The notes beneath the pieces were generated by a model. The model saw nothing but the letters and a program-made list of their open reading frames with translations, had not been told where the DNA came from and made no database searches. This document shows, piece by piece, positions 9,623 through 18,369 of a DNA stretch of 64,000 bases. Positions within the stretch are counted from its first letter, which is position 1. Every line of letters starts with the position of its first letter. Both the position numbers and the translations under genes were made by a program. This DNA comes from Saprospiraceae bacterium UBA3362. Its GTDB lineage: Bacteria > Bacteroidota > Bacteroidia > Chitinophagales > Saprospiraceae. The stretch covers positions 1 to 64,000 of the forward strand of contig DEQQ01000098.1 in NCBI GenBank assembly GCA_002360455.1, read 5' to 3'.

Positions 9623-12600
9623 ATGCAATGGTACAAAGAAGTAAAAGGGCTGAATTTGCCTGAAATTGATGCGGAAATCTTAAAATTTTGGGAAGAACAG
9701 GATGTGTTCAATAAAAGTGTAAGTTCTCGCGAGGGAGCAGAGCCATTTGTGTTTTATGAGGGTCCACCTTCTGCAAATGGTAAACCCGGCATTCATCATG
9801 TGATGTCGAGGACTGTGAAAGATCTTTTCTGCAGATACCAAACATTGAATGGAAAAAAAGTTTCAAGAAAAGCAGGATGGGATACTCATGGTCTTCCTAT
9901 CGAGCTGAGTGTTGAGAAGGAACTTGGAATAACAAAAGAGGATATAGGACATAAAATTTCTATTGATGAGTACAATAGTAAATGCCGCGAAACGGTCATG
10001 CGTTATAAAAACGAGTGGGATGAACTTACTCTCAAAATGGGATATTGGGTAGATCTGGGAGATCCTTACATCACTTTTGAAAATTCCTATATTCAATCTG
10101 TATGGTGGTTGCTCAAGCAGATTTACAAAAAGCAACTCTTGTATAAAGGCTACACTATACAACCTTATTCTCCGGCGGCCGGAACCGGATTGAGTTCGCA
10201 TGAATTGAATCAACCCGGAGCGTATAGAGAAGTGCGAGATGTTTCTGCTGTTGCTTTATTTTCTGTTGATTTGGAGACGGCTACAGATGTTCAGAAAAAA
10301 TTATTTTCTGATTCGTTTTGTATAGCTGCATGGACTACTACACCATGGACTCTGCCTTGCAATACTGCTCTTGCTGTTGGTGAAAAAATTTCATACTCAT
10401 TATTGGAAACTTACAATCCATACAGCTTAGAAAAGCAAAGAATTCTCCTGGCTTCTGATCTTGTTCATAAGTGGTTCAAAGCTGAAATGGAGCTTGCCGT
10501 CCAAGATGTTCTTCCACCTATCGAAGATAAAAAAATTCCATATAAAGTAATTGCTCAATGCAGTGGTCGTGAATTGGAAGGATTGCGATACGAACCATTA
10601 TTTGATTATGCAAAACCTGAAGAGGGAGATGCTTACAAAGTTGTCATAGGAGATTTTGTTTCCACAGAAGATGGCACAGGAATAGTTCATATTGCTCCCT
10701 CTTTTGGAGCCGATGATATGCGTGTTGCTAAGAAGAATGGAATTGGTACATTGACCTTGGTAGATACACAGGGTAGATTTACAAAAGAAGTTCGTGATTT
10801 TGCAGGAGAGTATGTTAAAGAAGATTATCTCAGTGCACAGGAAAAAGAAGCTGAGCGTCAACGATTGGGATTAGAGAAATATTTGTCGGTGGATGATCGC
10901 ATAGTGATTATGCTTAAAAAAGCCGGTAAATGTCTCAACAGTCAAAAGTATCTTCATAATTATCCACATTGTTGGAGAACAGACAAGCCTATATTGTATT
11001 ATCCTTTGGATAGTTGGTTTATCCGAGTTACCGCTATCAAGGATCGCATGGTAGAACTGAATAAGCAGATCAATTGGAAGCCGGAATCTACAGGTACAGG
11101 TCGATTTGGAAATTGGTTGGAGAATCTGCAAGACTGGAATTTATCAAGATCAAGATATTGGGGAATCCCATTGCCTATATGGAGAAGCGCTGATGGCTCG
11201 GAAGAAGTTTGCATTGGCTCTGTCAATGAATTGCAAGAGAAAATAACTCAGGCCAACAGTGTATTAGGAATGAATCAAACTGTTCCCAAGGATTTGCATA
11301 GACCCTATATTGATGACATTATTTTGGTTTCGCAAAATGGTCAAGAAATGCGGAGAGAGCTTGATTTGATTGATGTTTGGTTTGACAGTGGATCCATGCC
11401 TTATGCGCAATGGGGATATTGTCCTGATGATCTGTCGGCTTCTTCTGCGCCTTTTTCTCAAGATCAAAAAAGCCGCTTGTTTCCTGCAGATTTTATTGCA
11501 GAAGGTGTAGATCAGACCAGAGGATGGTTTTATACTTTGCATGCTATAGGCGCCTTAGTATTTGATAGTGTTGCTTATAAGAATGTTGTTTCGAATGGAT
11601 TGGTGTTGGACAAGAATGGAGAGAAAATGTCCAAGAGAAAAGGAAATGTTGTTGATCCCTTTGAGACCATCAAGCGATATGGTGCTGACGCCACGCGTTG
11701 GTATATGATAGGGAATGCAGATCCTTGGGAGAATCTAAAGTTTGATCTCGAAGGAATTACAGAAGTAAGGAATAAATTTTTTGGTACACTATTCAATACC
11801 TATTCATTTTTTGCAATTTACGCCAATGTAGATCAGTTTGTGATCAATGAACTGGATTTGATTCCGATAAAAGAACGTCCGGAGCTGGATCGCTGGATTT
11901 TATCGAAGCTTCAAAATTTGACCATTGCCGTAACCAATGCTTATGATGAATATGAGCCGACTCAAGCAGTGAGAGCAATAGAAGATTTTGTGACGAATGA
12001 TTTGTCCAATTGGTTTGTTAGATTATCCAGAAGGCGTTTTTGGAAATCTGAATCATCACTGGATAAACAGGCTGCTTTCGAAACATTGTTCGAATGTTTG
12101 ATGATGACGTCTCAATTGATGTCTCCTGTGGCTCCTTTTTTTGCAGATTGGCTGTACAAGTCTATGACCGATGAATTAAGAAAAAATAATAAGTTGATTG
12201 CCAACAGTCCTCTCAAAGAATGTTCTGTTCATCTGAGCAGATTTGGCAAATATCAAAATAATAATATAGATATTGAGTTGGAACGAAGGATGGATTATGC
12301 ACAGCGAATTTGTTCGCTCGGATTGTCATTGCGCAAAGCTCAATCGTTGAGAGTAAGGCAACCGCTCAATCAAATTTTATTGCCAGCCTTGAGTGAAGAA
12401 TTCAAAGAGGATATATTGTTGGTTGAAGATTTGATCAAGTCGGAGTTAAATATTAAGACCATTAATTATTTAGATAAAGATACCCATCTGATAAAGAAGA
12501 AAGCCAAAGCTAATTTTAGAGTTTTGGGGAAAAAATTGGGAAAGAAAATGCAACTCGGTGCTGCTATAATACAAGATTTGAAGCAAGATCAAATCAAAGC

Positions 12601-13012
12601 ACTTGAGGCGGGCAAAGCCATATCTATTGAGATCGAGAGTGAACGATTTGAGCTTGTTCAAGAAGATGTAGAAATTATTACAGAAGATATTCCAGGATGG
12701 ATAGTGAGCTCCGATGCAGACCTTACAGTGGCATTGGACATATCGCTTACAGAAGAGTTACTCATAGAAGGATACGCAAGAGAATTAATCAATAGAATAC
12801 AAAACTTGCGCAAATCAAAAAATTTGAATGTGACTGATCGTATTAAAATTAGAGTTCAAGAACATGAGCAATTGCAAAAAGCGATCAGCTCATTTCATCA
12901 GCTTATATGCATCGAAGTTTTGGCAGACGAATTGATAGCACAAAATGGAGATTGGGATGAAGAGGTGGATTGGCTCAACGACGATAAAATTGGTCTTTCT
13001 ATAAAAGCTTAG
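9623..13012 (+). CDS. ileS: Isoleucyl-tRNA synthetase
   Basis: Class I synthetase that charges tRNA-Ile and edits valine. The HIGH signature appears as IHHVMS near residue 57 after PSANGKPG, and KMSKRKGN lies near 668. The editing domain carries WTTTPWTLPCNTALAV. A length near 1129 residues and the sequence style fit the longer eukaryote-like IleRS type common in Bacteroidota; in other bacteria this type is often less sensitive to mupirocin, which is not tested here. I start it at MQWYKEVKGLNLPEID because the open frame's extra 25 residues overlap the promoter box. A hairpin follows the stop codon. Confidence 0.96.
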   Translation: MQWYKEVKGLNLPEIDAEILKFWEEQDVFNKSVSSREGAEPFVFYEGPPSANGKPGIHHVMSRTVKDLFCRYQTLNGKKVSRKAGWDTHGLPIELSVEKELGITKEDIGHKISIDEYNSKCRETVMRYKNEWDELTLKMGYWVDLGDPYITFENSYIQSVWWLLKQIYKKQLLYKGYTIQPYSPAAGTGLSSHELNQPGAYREVRDVSAVALFSVDLETATDVQKKLFSDSFCIAAWTTTPWTLPCNTALAVGEKISYSLLETYNPYSLEKQRILLASDLVHKWFKAEMELAVQDVLPPIEDKKIPYKVIAQCSGRELEGLRYEPLFDYAKPEEGDAYKVVIGDFVSTEDGTGIVHIAPSFGADDMRVAKKNGIGTLTLVDTQGRFTKEVRDFAGEYVKEDYLSAQEKEAERQRLGLEKYLSVDDRIVIMLKKAGKCLNSQKYLHNYPHCWRTDKPILYYPLDSWFIRVTAIKDRMVELNKQINWKPESTGTGRFGNWLENLQDWNLSRSRYWGIPLPIWRSADGSEEVCIGSVNELQEKITQANSVLGMNQTVPKDLHRPYIDDIILVSQNGQEMRRELDLIDVWFDSGSMPYAQWGYCPDDLSASSAPFSQDQKSRLFPADFIAEGVDQTRGWFYTLHAIGALVFDSVAYKNVVSNGLVLDKNGEKMSKRKGNVVDPFETIKRYGADATRWYMIGNADPWENLKFDLEGITEVRNKFFGTLFNTYSFFAIYANVDQFVINELDLIPIKERPELDRWILSKLQNLTIAVTNAYDEYEPTQAVRAIEDFVTNDLSNWFVRLSRRRFWKSESSLDKQAAFETLFECLMMTSQLMSPVAPFFADWLYKSMTDELRKNNKLIANSPLKECSVHLSRFGKYQNNNIDIELERRMDYAQRICSLGLSLRKAQSLRVRQPLNQILLPALSEEFKEDILLVEDLIKSELNIKTINYLDKDTHLIKKKAKANFRVLGKKLGKKMQLGAAIIQDLKQDQIKALEAGKAISIEIESERFELVQEDVEIITEDIPGWIVSSDADLTVALDISLTEELLIEGYARELINRIQNLRKSKNLNVTDRIKIRVQEHEQLQKAISSFHQLICIEVLADELIAQNGDWDEEVDWLNDDKIGLSIKA

Positions 13013-13016
13013 CAGG

Positions 13017-13064
13017 ACTTCCCTCTTGGAGATGACGATCTAAATGAGGTGGCAAGAGGGAAGT
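13017..13064. other. 12-bp stem-loop after ileS
   Basis: Perfect inverted repeat ACTTCCCTCTTG / CAAGAGGGAAGT (13017-13028 and 13053-13064) with a 24-base loop, starting 5 bases after the ileS stop, between convergent ileS and murI. Neither side has a T-run, so it may be an mRNA 3'-end stabiliser or a Rho-type site rather than a classical terminator. Confidence 0.7.
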
Positions 13065-13150
13065 GTATAATTCAAAGTTTTCGAGTTATTGGTCCAGAGT
13101 TACAAAAATCGTTTGTTTATAAAATTGGGATTCCAATGACATAAAACAAA

Positions 13151-13966
13151 CTAAATGGTTACTTTTTCAAGATTAATTTCATCACCATAAAAGATCTTAA
13201 CAGCTTTTCGGAAATGATCGCTCAGATCACTTACAAAAAAATGATGATTGTTTTTTTGTTGGATTGAATTAAGTAAGCCTTCTTTTTTGAGTATATGAAG
13301 TAATTTTTCTGCAACAACCAAAGCAGAATCGATTACGGTGACTTGATGGGAGTAAAAAGCCTCTATTTCTTTTTTGATCAAAGGATAATGAGTACAGGCC
13401 AAAATTAAACTATCAATACCATCAAGAATTTCAGAATCAAGGTATTCGTGCAATACAGCATTACTAATATTATTTTCAAAAAATCCCTCCTCTATCATTG
13501 GTGCCAGCAAAGGAGTTGCTAGAGCCGAGTACTTTAAGTCAGGCCTGCGTCTTGTTAACTTTTCTTGATATACACCGGATCTTATGGTTGTGAGAGTAGC
13601 AATTATTCCTACGTGATGAAGATTTGCATCACTCACTACTCGTTCTACCATAGGGTCGATCACATTGATTACAGGAATTTCTCCCTTGAGTGCATCTCTA
13701 AGCTCAACATAAGCTGCTGCCGATGCTGTGTTGCAAGCGATCACGATGGCCTTGCAATGATATTTATCCAGTAGAAATCGAACAATTCTTGTAGAGTATT
13801 TCTGTATGAGCTCTACACTTTTGTCGCCATAGGGCATATGAGCTGTGTCCCCAAAATAAATCATCTGTTCGTCAGGAAGGACTCTAGTTATTGCTTGCGC
13901 AACAGTTAATCCTCCAATGCCGGAGTCAAAAACTCCTATTGGACGTTCCTGACGAGCAGATTGCAT
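13151..13966 (-). CDS. murI: Glutamate racemase
   Basis: Interconverts L- and D-glutamate to supply D-Glu for peptidoglycan. The family motifs are clear: PIGVFDSGIGGLTV at the N-terminus, YFGDTAHMPYG, and the two catalytic cysteines C78 (IACNTAS) and C191 (ACTHYPLI). Its 271 residues are normal. It starts 7 bases after the second ompH gene and is probably the last gene of an ompH-ompH-murI operon, an order common in Bacteroidota, where bamA often sits upstream; bamA is not here. Confidence 0.96.
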   Translation of the reverse strand: MQSARQERPIGVFDSGIGGLTVAQAITRVLPDEQMIYFGDTAHMPYGDKSVELIQKYSTRIVRFLLDKYHCKAIVIACNTASAAAYVELRDALKGEIPVINVIDPMVERVVSDANLHHVGIIATLTTIRSGVYQEKLTRRRPDLKYSALATPLLAPMIEEGFFENNISNAVLHEYLDSEILDGIDSLILACTHYPLIKKEIEAFYSHQVTVIDSALVVAEKLLHILKKEGLLNSIQQKNNHHFFVSDLSDHFRKAVKIFYGDEINLEKVTI

Positions 13967-13973
13967 AGAATTT

Positions 13974-14492
13974 TTAGATGCCGAGTTTGGTTTTCACCAA
14001 TGCTGTTACATCCAAAGATTCCTGAGCATAAAGTAAGATTCCTGCACTGGAATCAAAAATATAAGTAAACTGATTTTCGGCAGCTACCGCTTTGATAGCT
14101 TGATTTACTTTATCTATTACAGGTTGTAATTTTTCCTGACGTTTTTCGATGAGTTTTTTCTGCATTTCGGATTCGTATTGACCCAATTCTGCCTCCTTGC
14201 CTTTCAGCATTTTAGCTTCCTCTTCTAAGGCTTTTGGCGAGATTTCTCCGCTGGCTTCTTTACGCTGCAATTCTTTGTATTTAGCTTCCAAATCTTGGAC
14301 CATCTGTTGTCCTTTTTTCTCCAATTGAGTTTGTAAAGCCTGTACTTCTGCCTCTGCAGCCTTCACTTCAGGCAACTCAGCAAGTAATGCCTGTGAGTTC
14401 AAGTACCCAAACTTCTGCCCTTGAGCTTGCATAGCATAACTGCTAACCAAGCCAATACATAGTATAAATAATTTTAAAATGTTGATTTTCAT
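13974..14492 (-). CDS. Periplasmic OmpH/Skp-family chaperone
   Basis: 172 residues. It has a signal peptide cut before Gln (SSYAMQAQG), the OmpH start FGYLNSQALLAELPEV, a long charged coiled coil, and the C-terminal strand FTYIFDSSAGILLYAQESLD followed by VTALVKTKLG. Skp forms a trimeric jellyfish that holds outer-membrane proteins in the periplasm. It is 24 bases downstream of a second copy and 7 bases upstream of murI in the same operon. The two copies are clearly paralogous but diverged. Confidence 0.92.
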   Translation of the reverse strand: MKINILKLFILCIGLVSSYAMQAQGQKFGYLNSQALLAELPEVKAAEAEVQALQTQLEKKGQQMVQDLEAKYKELQRKEASGEISPKALEEEAKMLKGKEAELGQYESEMQKKLIEKRQEKLQPVIDKVNQAIKAVAAENQFTYIFDSSAGILLYAQESLDVTALVKTKLGI

Positions 14493-14516
14493 TAATTTAT
14501 AATTTTTGCAAAGATA

Positions 14517-15032
14517 TTATTTTCCTAATAATTTCAATTTTTTGATGATGTCTTCTGTTTTATCTAACTCCTTACTGTAATAGATGATTCCGGCAGAACC
14601 GCTGGTGTCAAACATTGCCTCTAAACCCTTGCTCGCAGCATAATCCTGAATCGCAGTGTACACCTTATCTTGAATAGGGCGCACAAGATCCTGACGTTTG
14701 CGGAACAACTCGCCCTCTTCACCAAATTTATCTTTCTGGAGCTTGCGCACATCTTTTTCTTTATTCATAATTTCTTCCTCTTTAGCCTTGCGTTGTTCCT
14801 CTGTGAGCAACACCTGTTCGGCCTGATACTTATTGTACAAGGCTTTGATTTTGTCGTACTCAACGGCAATATCTTGTTTCCAGCTTGCTGCAACTTGATC
14901 TAATTCAGCTTGAGCTTTTTTATAATCTTCCATACTTTCCAACACCTTGTTTACATCTACCAGCGCAAATCGCTGTGCATTCAAACTGAACACTGTGACA
15001 AGTGCGAAGAATAACATTTGAATCATTTTCAT
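14517..15032 (-). CDS. Periplasmic OmpH/Skp-family chaperone
   Basis: 171 residues, first gene of the ompH-ompH-murI operon. The signal peptide is MIQMLFFALVTVFSLNA, cut before Gln. The mature protein starts RFALVDVNKVLESM, continues in a coiled coil (about residues 40-120) and ends with the OmpH strand and helix (MFDTSGSAGIIYYSKELDKT). Its role as an outer-membrane-protein holdase is inferred from the family. A perfect -7 box, set inside an inverted repeat, precedes it. Confidence 0.92.
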   Translation of the reverse strand: MKMIQMLFFALVTVFSLNAQRFALVDVNKVLESMEDYKKAQAELDQVAASWKQDIAVEYDKIKALYNKYQAEQVLLTEEQRKAKEEEIMNKEKDVRKLQKDKFGEEGELFRKRQDLVRPIQDKVYTAIQDYAASKGLEAMFDTSGSAGIIYYSKELDKTEDIIKKLKLLGK

Positions 15033-15072
15033 ATCTGTATAATTTAATAATTAAATAATTTCATTTTTTTGG

Positions 15073-15109
15073 CCGACAAAGGTAATCAGCAAATCCTGAA
15101 TTTTGTCGG
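15073..15109 (-). promoter_or_regulatory. -7 box and possible operator of the ompH-murI operon
   Basis: TACCTTTG on the minus strand (15084-15077) is a perfect TAnnTTTG box. Its TTTG end lies within the arm CCGACAAA (15073-15080), which is repeated inverted as TTTGTCGG (15102-15109), 21 bases apart. A regulator bound to both arms would cover the promoter; this is inference. Confidence 0.45.
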
Positions 15110-15329
15110 TACTCTAATGCTAAAAACTACAATTTTATTGCCTAAGTTCTCTGCTTCTTGGTTTTAACCCAGTTTTAACCAAGTCATATTATTTTCATAA
15201 GTTTTAAGTTGGAGCATAAAGTTCATTTTTTGCTTGTGGTTTGAGTCCTGCTATCCATTCGCGGAGCTCATTCCTATCAGGGCTAGATGGGCAAAAGAAA
15301 TGGTTTGGCTTTTGATTGAATGGAACTTT

Positions 15330-16160
15330 TTATCCGTCATAGTTTTTAAAATAAATCATACCGCTGCCGCCATCTGCCAACTCTTCATATTTCAAAATCT
15401 GCGGGTGATCATTCGCATAAGCTTGAATTCTTTTTTTCAATATTCCTTCTCCTTTGCCATGAATGACTCTGACTTTGGGGAAACGGTATCGTATGGCCTG
15501 ACTTATATAATCTTCAAGGTGATGGATCTGATCCTCCAAGATATGCGGATTTCCCTTGGAGACAATTTTGTCATAATGAAGATCTAACGAATCTTGAAAT
15601 TTTGCCCGCTCGAGCAATTCATTTCGTTTTGGGACTACCTTTGGTTTTGCCTTAGATCCTATTTCAAAATGATTCGGGATCACAACGATTTCTCTAGTTT
15701 TTTTGTAATATGGATTTTTTTCAAGCTCAGAAGAAGGAGCAATCATTATCTGATAAAAAAAACGATCGCTGTATAAATGAGTTCTAAATTGGTGTTGGAC
15801 AAAGGAGCTGGCGTGAATGGAAAACAATTTGATCAAAGGAGCATTGAAGTGTTTATGAAGAATCGTTGCCTTACATTCCAATTTTTGAAGACTTTCTTGA
15901 TGAGAAAGTTTGGTCAGCTCAATTCCATGCATTGCAGAGAGTTTACCCTTGGCTTTGAGTTCATTTGAGCTCATCGGGACAAGGAGTTCAATGTGAACAT
16001 CATCCCAAGTATCATTACATAAATACAATGCATAGGCATGAACAACTCCATCGTAACTTACTTGAGGTTCCAGAGCAAGAAATAATCCCAAGGGAAAATG
16101 ATCTTCAAATTCCGAAGGAATTTTAAATCGTTGAGGTCTGTAATTCAACAGAATTTCCAT
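15330..16160 (-). CDS. DUF2027/Smr-domain protein
   Basis: The N-terminal two thirds matches the Bacteroidota DUF2027 type: a small beta domain (FPLGLFLALEPQV, YALYLCNDTWDDVHIELLVP) and a middle beta region. The C-terminal Smr domain (about 195-276) carries SLDLHYDKI and the HGKGEGILKKRI signature. Smr domains act on nucleic acids, as in MutS2, and some are nucleases; the target here is unknown. At 276 residues it is a little short for the family. It is probably the last gene of the operon running from 18013, 31 bases after the TM-helix gene. Confidence 0.85.
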   Translation of the reverse strand: MEILLNYRPQRFKIPSEFEDHFPLGLFLALEPQVSYDGVVHAYALYLCNDTWDDVHIELLVPMSSNELKAKGKLSAMHGIELTKLSHQESLQKLECKATILHKHFNAPLIKLFSIHASSFVQHQFRTHLYSDRFFYQIMIAPSSELEKNPYYKKTREIVVIPNHFEIGSKAKPKVVPKRNELLERAKFQDSLDLHYDKIVSKGNPHILEDQIHHLEDYISQAIRYRFPKVRVIHGKGEGILKKRIQAYANDHPQILKYEELADGGSGMIYFKNYDG

Positions 16161-16191
16161 GGTAAAAATGGTGAGAAAAAGGAATCAAGAT

Positions 16192-16878
16192 TTAGTCTTG
16201 AGGGTTTTCTTTATCAGGCTGAAAAAAATATTTTTTCACAATGGAAGATGCCCAATCTTTTGCTCCAAAACCAAAAGCTATTGCAAACGCAAGCCCAATA
16301 GAGCCAAAGAAAATGCTCACTATATTGGTAATAATAGCTTCTCCAATTCCAATTTGGGTAAGCGCAATGGCAACAGTAAAAAAACCAATCGAATAAAAAA
16401 CCAATCGACCTACTAAGTCAGGATTCTCAAAATTATTTTCTTCTAAACTGCCCGCAACCAATCCACTGACAAATTCGGCAAGATAAAATCCAAGAATGAT
16501 AAGTACACAAGCAATAAGAACATTGGGAATAAATAATACAAATTGATTTAATAAATCCGACACTACCTCCAATCCTAACTGATTGAAAAAATTGACCATT
16601 ACGATCAAAATAATCGCCCAAAATCCGATAGAGGCAATAATTCCGGAGAATCCGTTTTTGATTCCTCTCTTTTCAAGGAATTTATGAACCCCGGATTTTT
16701 GTGCCAGTTTGTCAATGCCCAATGCATGACTCAGTCTATAGACAATCCACTTCACTAGTCGAGCAATAATCCACCCGATGATCAATGTCAAAACAGCATT
16801 AATAATGACCGGCATTAAGCTTGCAAAGGACTGCATTGAATTTTGAAAAAAACTGATAAATTCATCCATGATATTCAT
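16192..16878 (-). CDS. Conserved-TM-helix (MscS-like, CmpX-type) membrane protein
   Basis: 228 residues with about five hydrophobic helices, including PVIINAVLTLIIGWIIARLV, followed by the amphipathic RLSHALGIDKLAQKSGV that marks the conserved TM-helix repeat found in small mechanosensitive-channel relatives. The C-terminus (GFGAKDWASSIVKKYFF) resembles the pore-end GxGxxD..A motif of that group. It lacks the large cytoplasmic MscS domain. It sits between an AI-2E permease and the Smr gene with short gaps, which suggests an envelope-stress or osmotic operon (inference). Confidence 0.83.
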   Translation of the reverse strand: MNIMDEFISFFQNSMQSFASLMPVIINAVLTLIIGWIIARLVKWIVYRLSHALGIDKLAQKSGVHKFLEKRGIKNGFSGIIASIGFWAIILIVMVNFFNQLGLEVVSDLLNQFVLFIPNVLIACVLIILGFYLAEFVSGLVAGSLEENNFENPDLVGRLVFYSIGFFTVAIALTQIGIGEAIITNIVSIFFGSIGLAFAIAFGFGAKDWASSIVKKYFFQPDKENPQD

Positions 16879-16906
16879 ATCAAAAACTTTTGTATGCGTT
16901 AATTTG

Positions 16907-18013
16907 CTATTTGACCTCCAGATCTTCGGTGATCAATCTAATGACTTTAAACTCACTAAGGAAGACCTTGGCCACAACTCGGAAGATAGTATAAAATGGG
17001 ATAGCAACTATTAGGCCTAAAATTCCACCAATCCTAGCTCCAATCATAATCACAATAAAAATTTCTAATGGATGAGCTTGAACACGTTTTGAAAAAATAT
17101 AAGGCTGGATAATAAAATCATCTAATAATTTTATAATCACAAAGACTGTTAATACTTTGTATAATAGCGGCAACGTCTCATTATAAAAACTTAAATTAAG
17201 GTTGGAAGATATGGTCAATAGGCAGGCAAACGCTGCACCTATTAGTGGTCCGATATATGGTATAATATTGATGATTGCATAAAAAAACGAAATCAATAAT
17301 GCATTGTGAATACCAATAATGCTGAGTGCAATAGAGCTAATAATCATTAATACCAACATTTGAAGAACTATTCCTCCAAAGTATCGTGTCAACAAACCTT
17401 CGATATCATCAATTAATTCACTCATTTTTCTTTCTAAATAAGTGGGAACAACAGATATAATAATCTCATTAAAAAGATCTCTTTCCTTAAGAAAGAAAAA
17501 GGAAATGAAAACAATAGAAAATAATCCAATAAATAGCTGACCGGCTTGACTCAATAAGGATCCGAAAAACTTGGAGATTTGGCTAGGATCAAAATAAGAG
17601 CCTAGAAAATTTTTTACCTGATCTGCAGAGCTCGCACTGGGCTCTAAACCCAACGAGCGAAGCCAATGATTTACTCTGTCTATAGGTTCCTGAAGGGCAA
17701 TAGATATGGCTTGAAAATCTACTTTGGATAATACAACGGCTTGCTGAATAATAACCGGAATGAACATCCATAACAGTAAACCAATCAAGCCAAAGATGAC
17801 AAAAATCGTCAACAGGGCAGCAATGGACTTGCCAATTTCAAATTTAACAAATTTGAGTTTGACTAACAGAAAATTCATAATGGGTTGCCCTAGCATACTT
17901 ATTACCCAGCTAATCAAAATATAGCTGACTACCTCACTAAAATAACTTAAAATGAGAAAAATCAGTAAAAGGGCTAAAACCCCAATGATGTAACGATTAT
18001 ACTTTTGCCACAT
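16907..18013 (-). CDS. AI-2E family transporter (UPF0118)
   Basis: 368 residues with the family's eight-helix pattern: two N-terminal helices, a central soluble region (about 95-150), and C-terminal helices with ALLISFFYAIINIIPYIGPL and the DDFIIQPYIFSKRVQAHPL signature. Family members have been linked to autoinducer-2 or sodium/proton transport; the substrate here cannot be told. It is the first gene of a three-gene operon. Its ATG lies only a few bases past a perfect -7 box, so the mRNA may be leaderless. Confidence 0.92.
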   Translation of the reverse strand: MWQKYNRYIIGVLALLLIFLILSYFSEVVSYILISWVISMLGQPIMNFLLVKLKFVKFEIGKSIAALLTIFVIFGLIGLLLWMFIPVIIQQAVVLSKVDFQAISIALQEPIDRVNHWLRSLGLEPSASSADQVKNFLGSYFDPSQISKFFGSLLSQAGQLFIGLFSIVFISFFFLKERDLFNEIIISVVPTYLERKMSELIDDIEGLLTRYFGGIVLQMLVLMIISSIALSIIGIHNALLISFFYAIINIIPYIGPLIGAAFACLLTISSNLNLSFYNETLPLLYKVLTVFVIIKLLDDFIIQPYIFSKRVQAHPLEIFIVIMIGARIGGILGLIVAIPFYTIFRVVAKVFLSEFKVIRLITEDLEVK

Positions 18014-18018
18014 TTCTG

Positions 18019-18026
18019 CAAAGTTA
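18019..18026 (-). promoter_or_regulatory. -7 box directly before the AI-2E gene
   Basis: TAACTTTG on the minus strand ends 5 bases before the ATG at 18013. A start point at the usual distance from the -7 box would fall on or beside the start codon. Confidence 0.5.
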
Positions 18027-18369
18027 TTGGAAAAACTGCAATTTAGGTTTGATTTTATATCGAAAAGCCATGAATTGGGCGCCGAATTTAAAGAGATCTA
18101 TGTCTTATTGCAGTTGAGCCAGGACTTCTTGGTTTTAAGATAATTCAAGCTCAAAAAGGAGTTTTATTTTCAATAAGATTCAAAAAAAGGCATTTTTTAG
18201 CTCATTTTTTTATTGAAATTTGGTGTATAAAGTCTTAATAATCAATGTATAACTAAAAAAATCCTTATTTTTACAATTATTTGGAGTTGGGGATGCAGCG
18301 CCGGACCACTAATTGGTTAAGTATATATGTAAAAGCATTTCTTTTCAACTTATTAAATCCAATTGAATT
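18027..18369. other. Divergent intergenic region before the first sigma cassette
   Basis: About 340 bases, AT-rich with a small GC-rich patch near 18288-18320. It must hold the promoter of the first sigma cassette, but I see no TAnnTTTG box there. The promoter may be of another type, possibly recognised by the cassette's own sigma factor. Confidence 0.4.
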
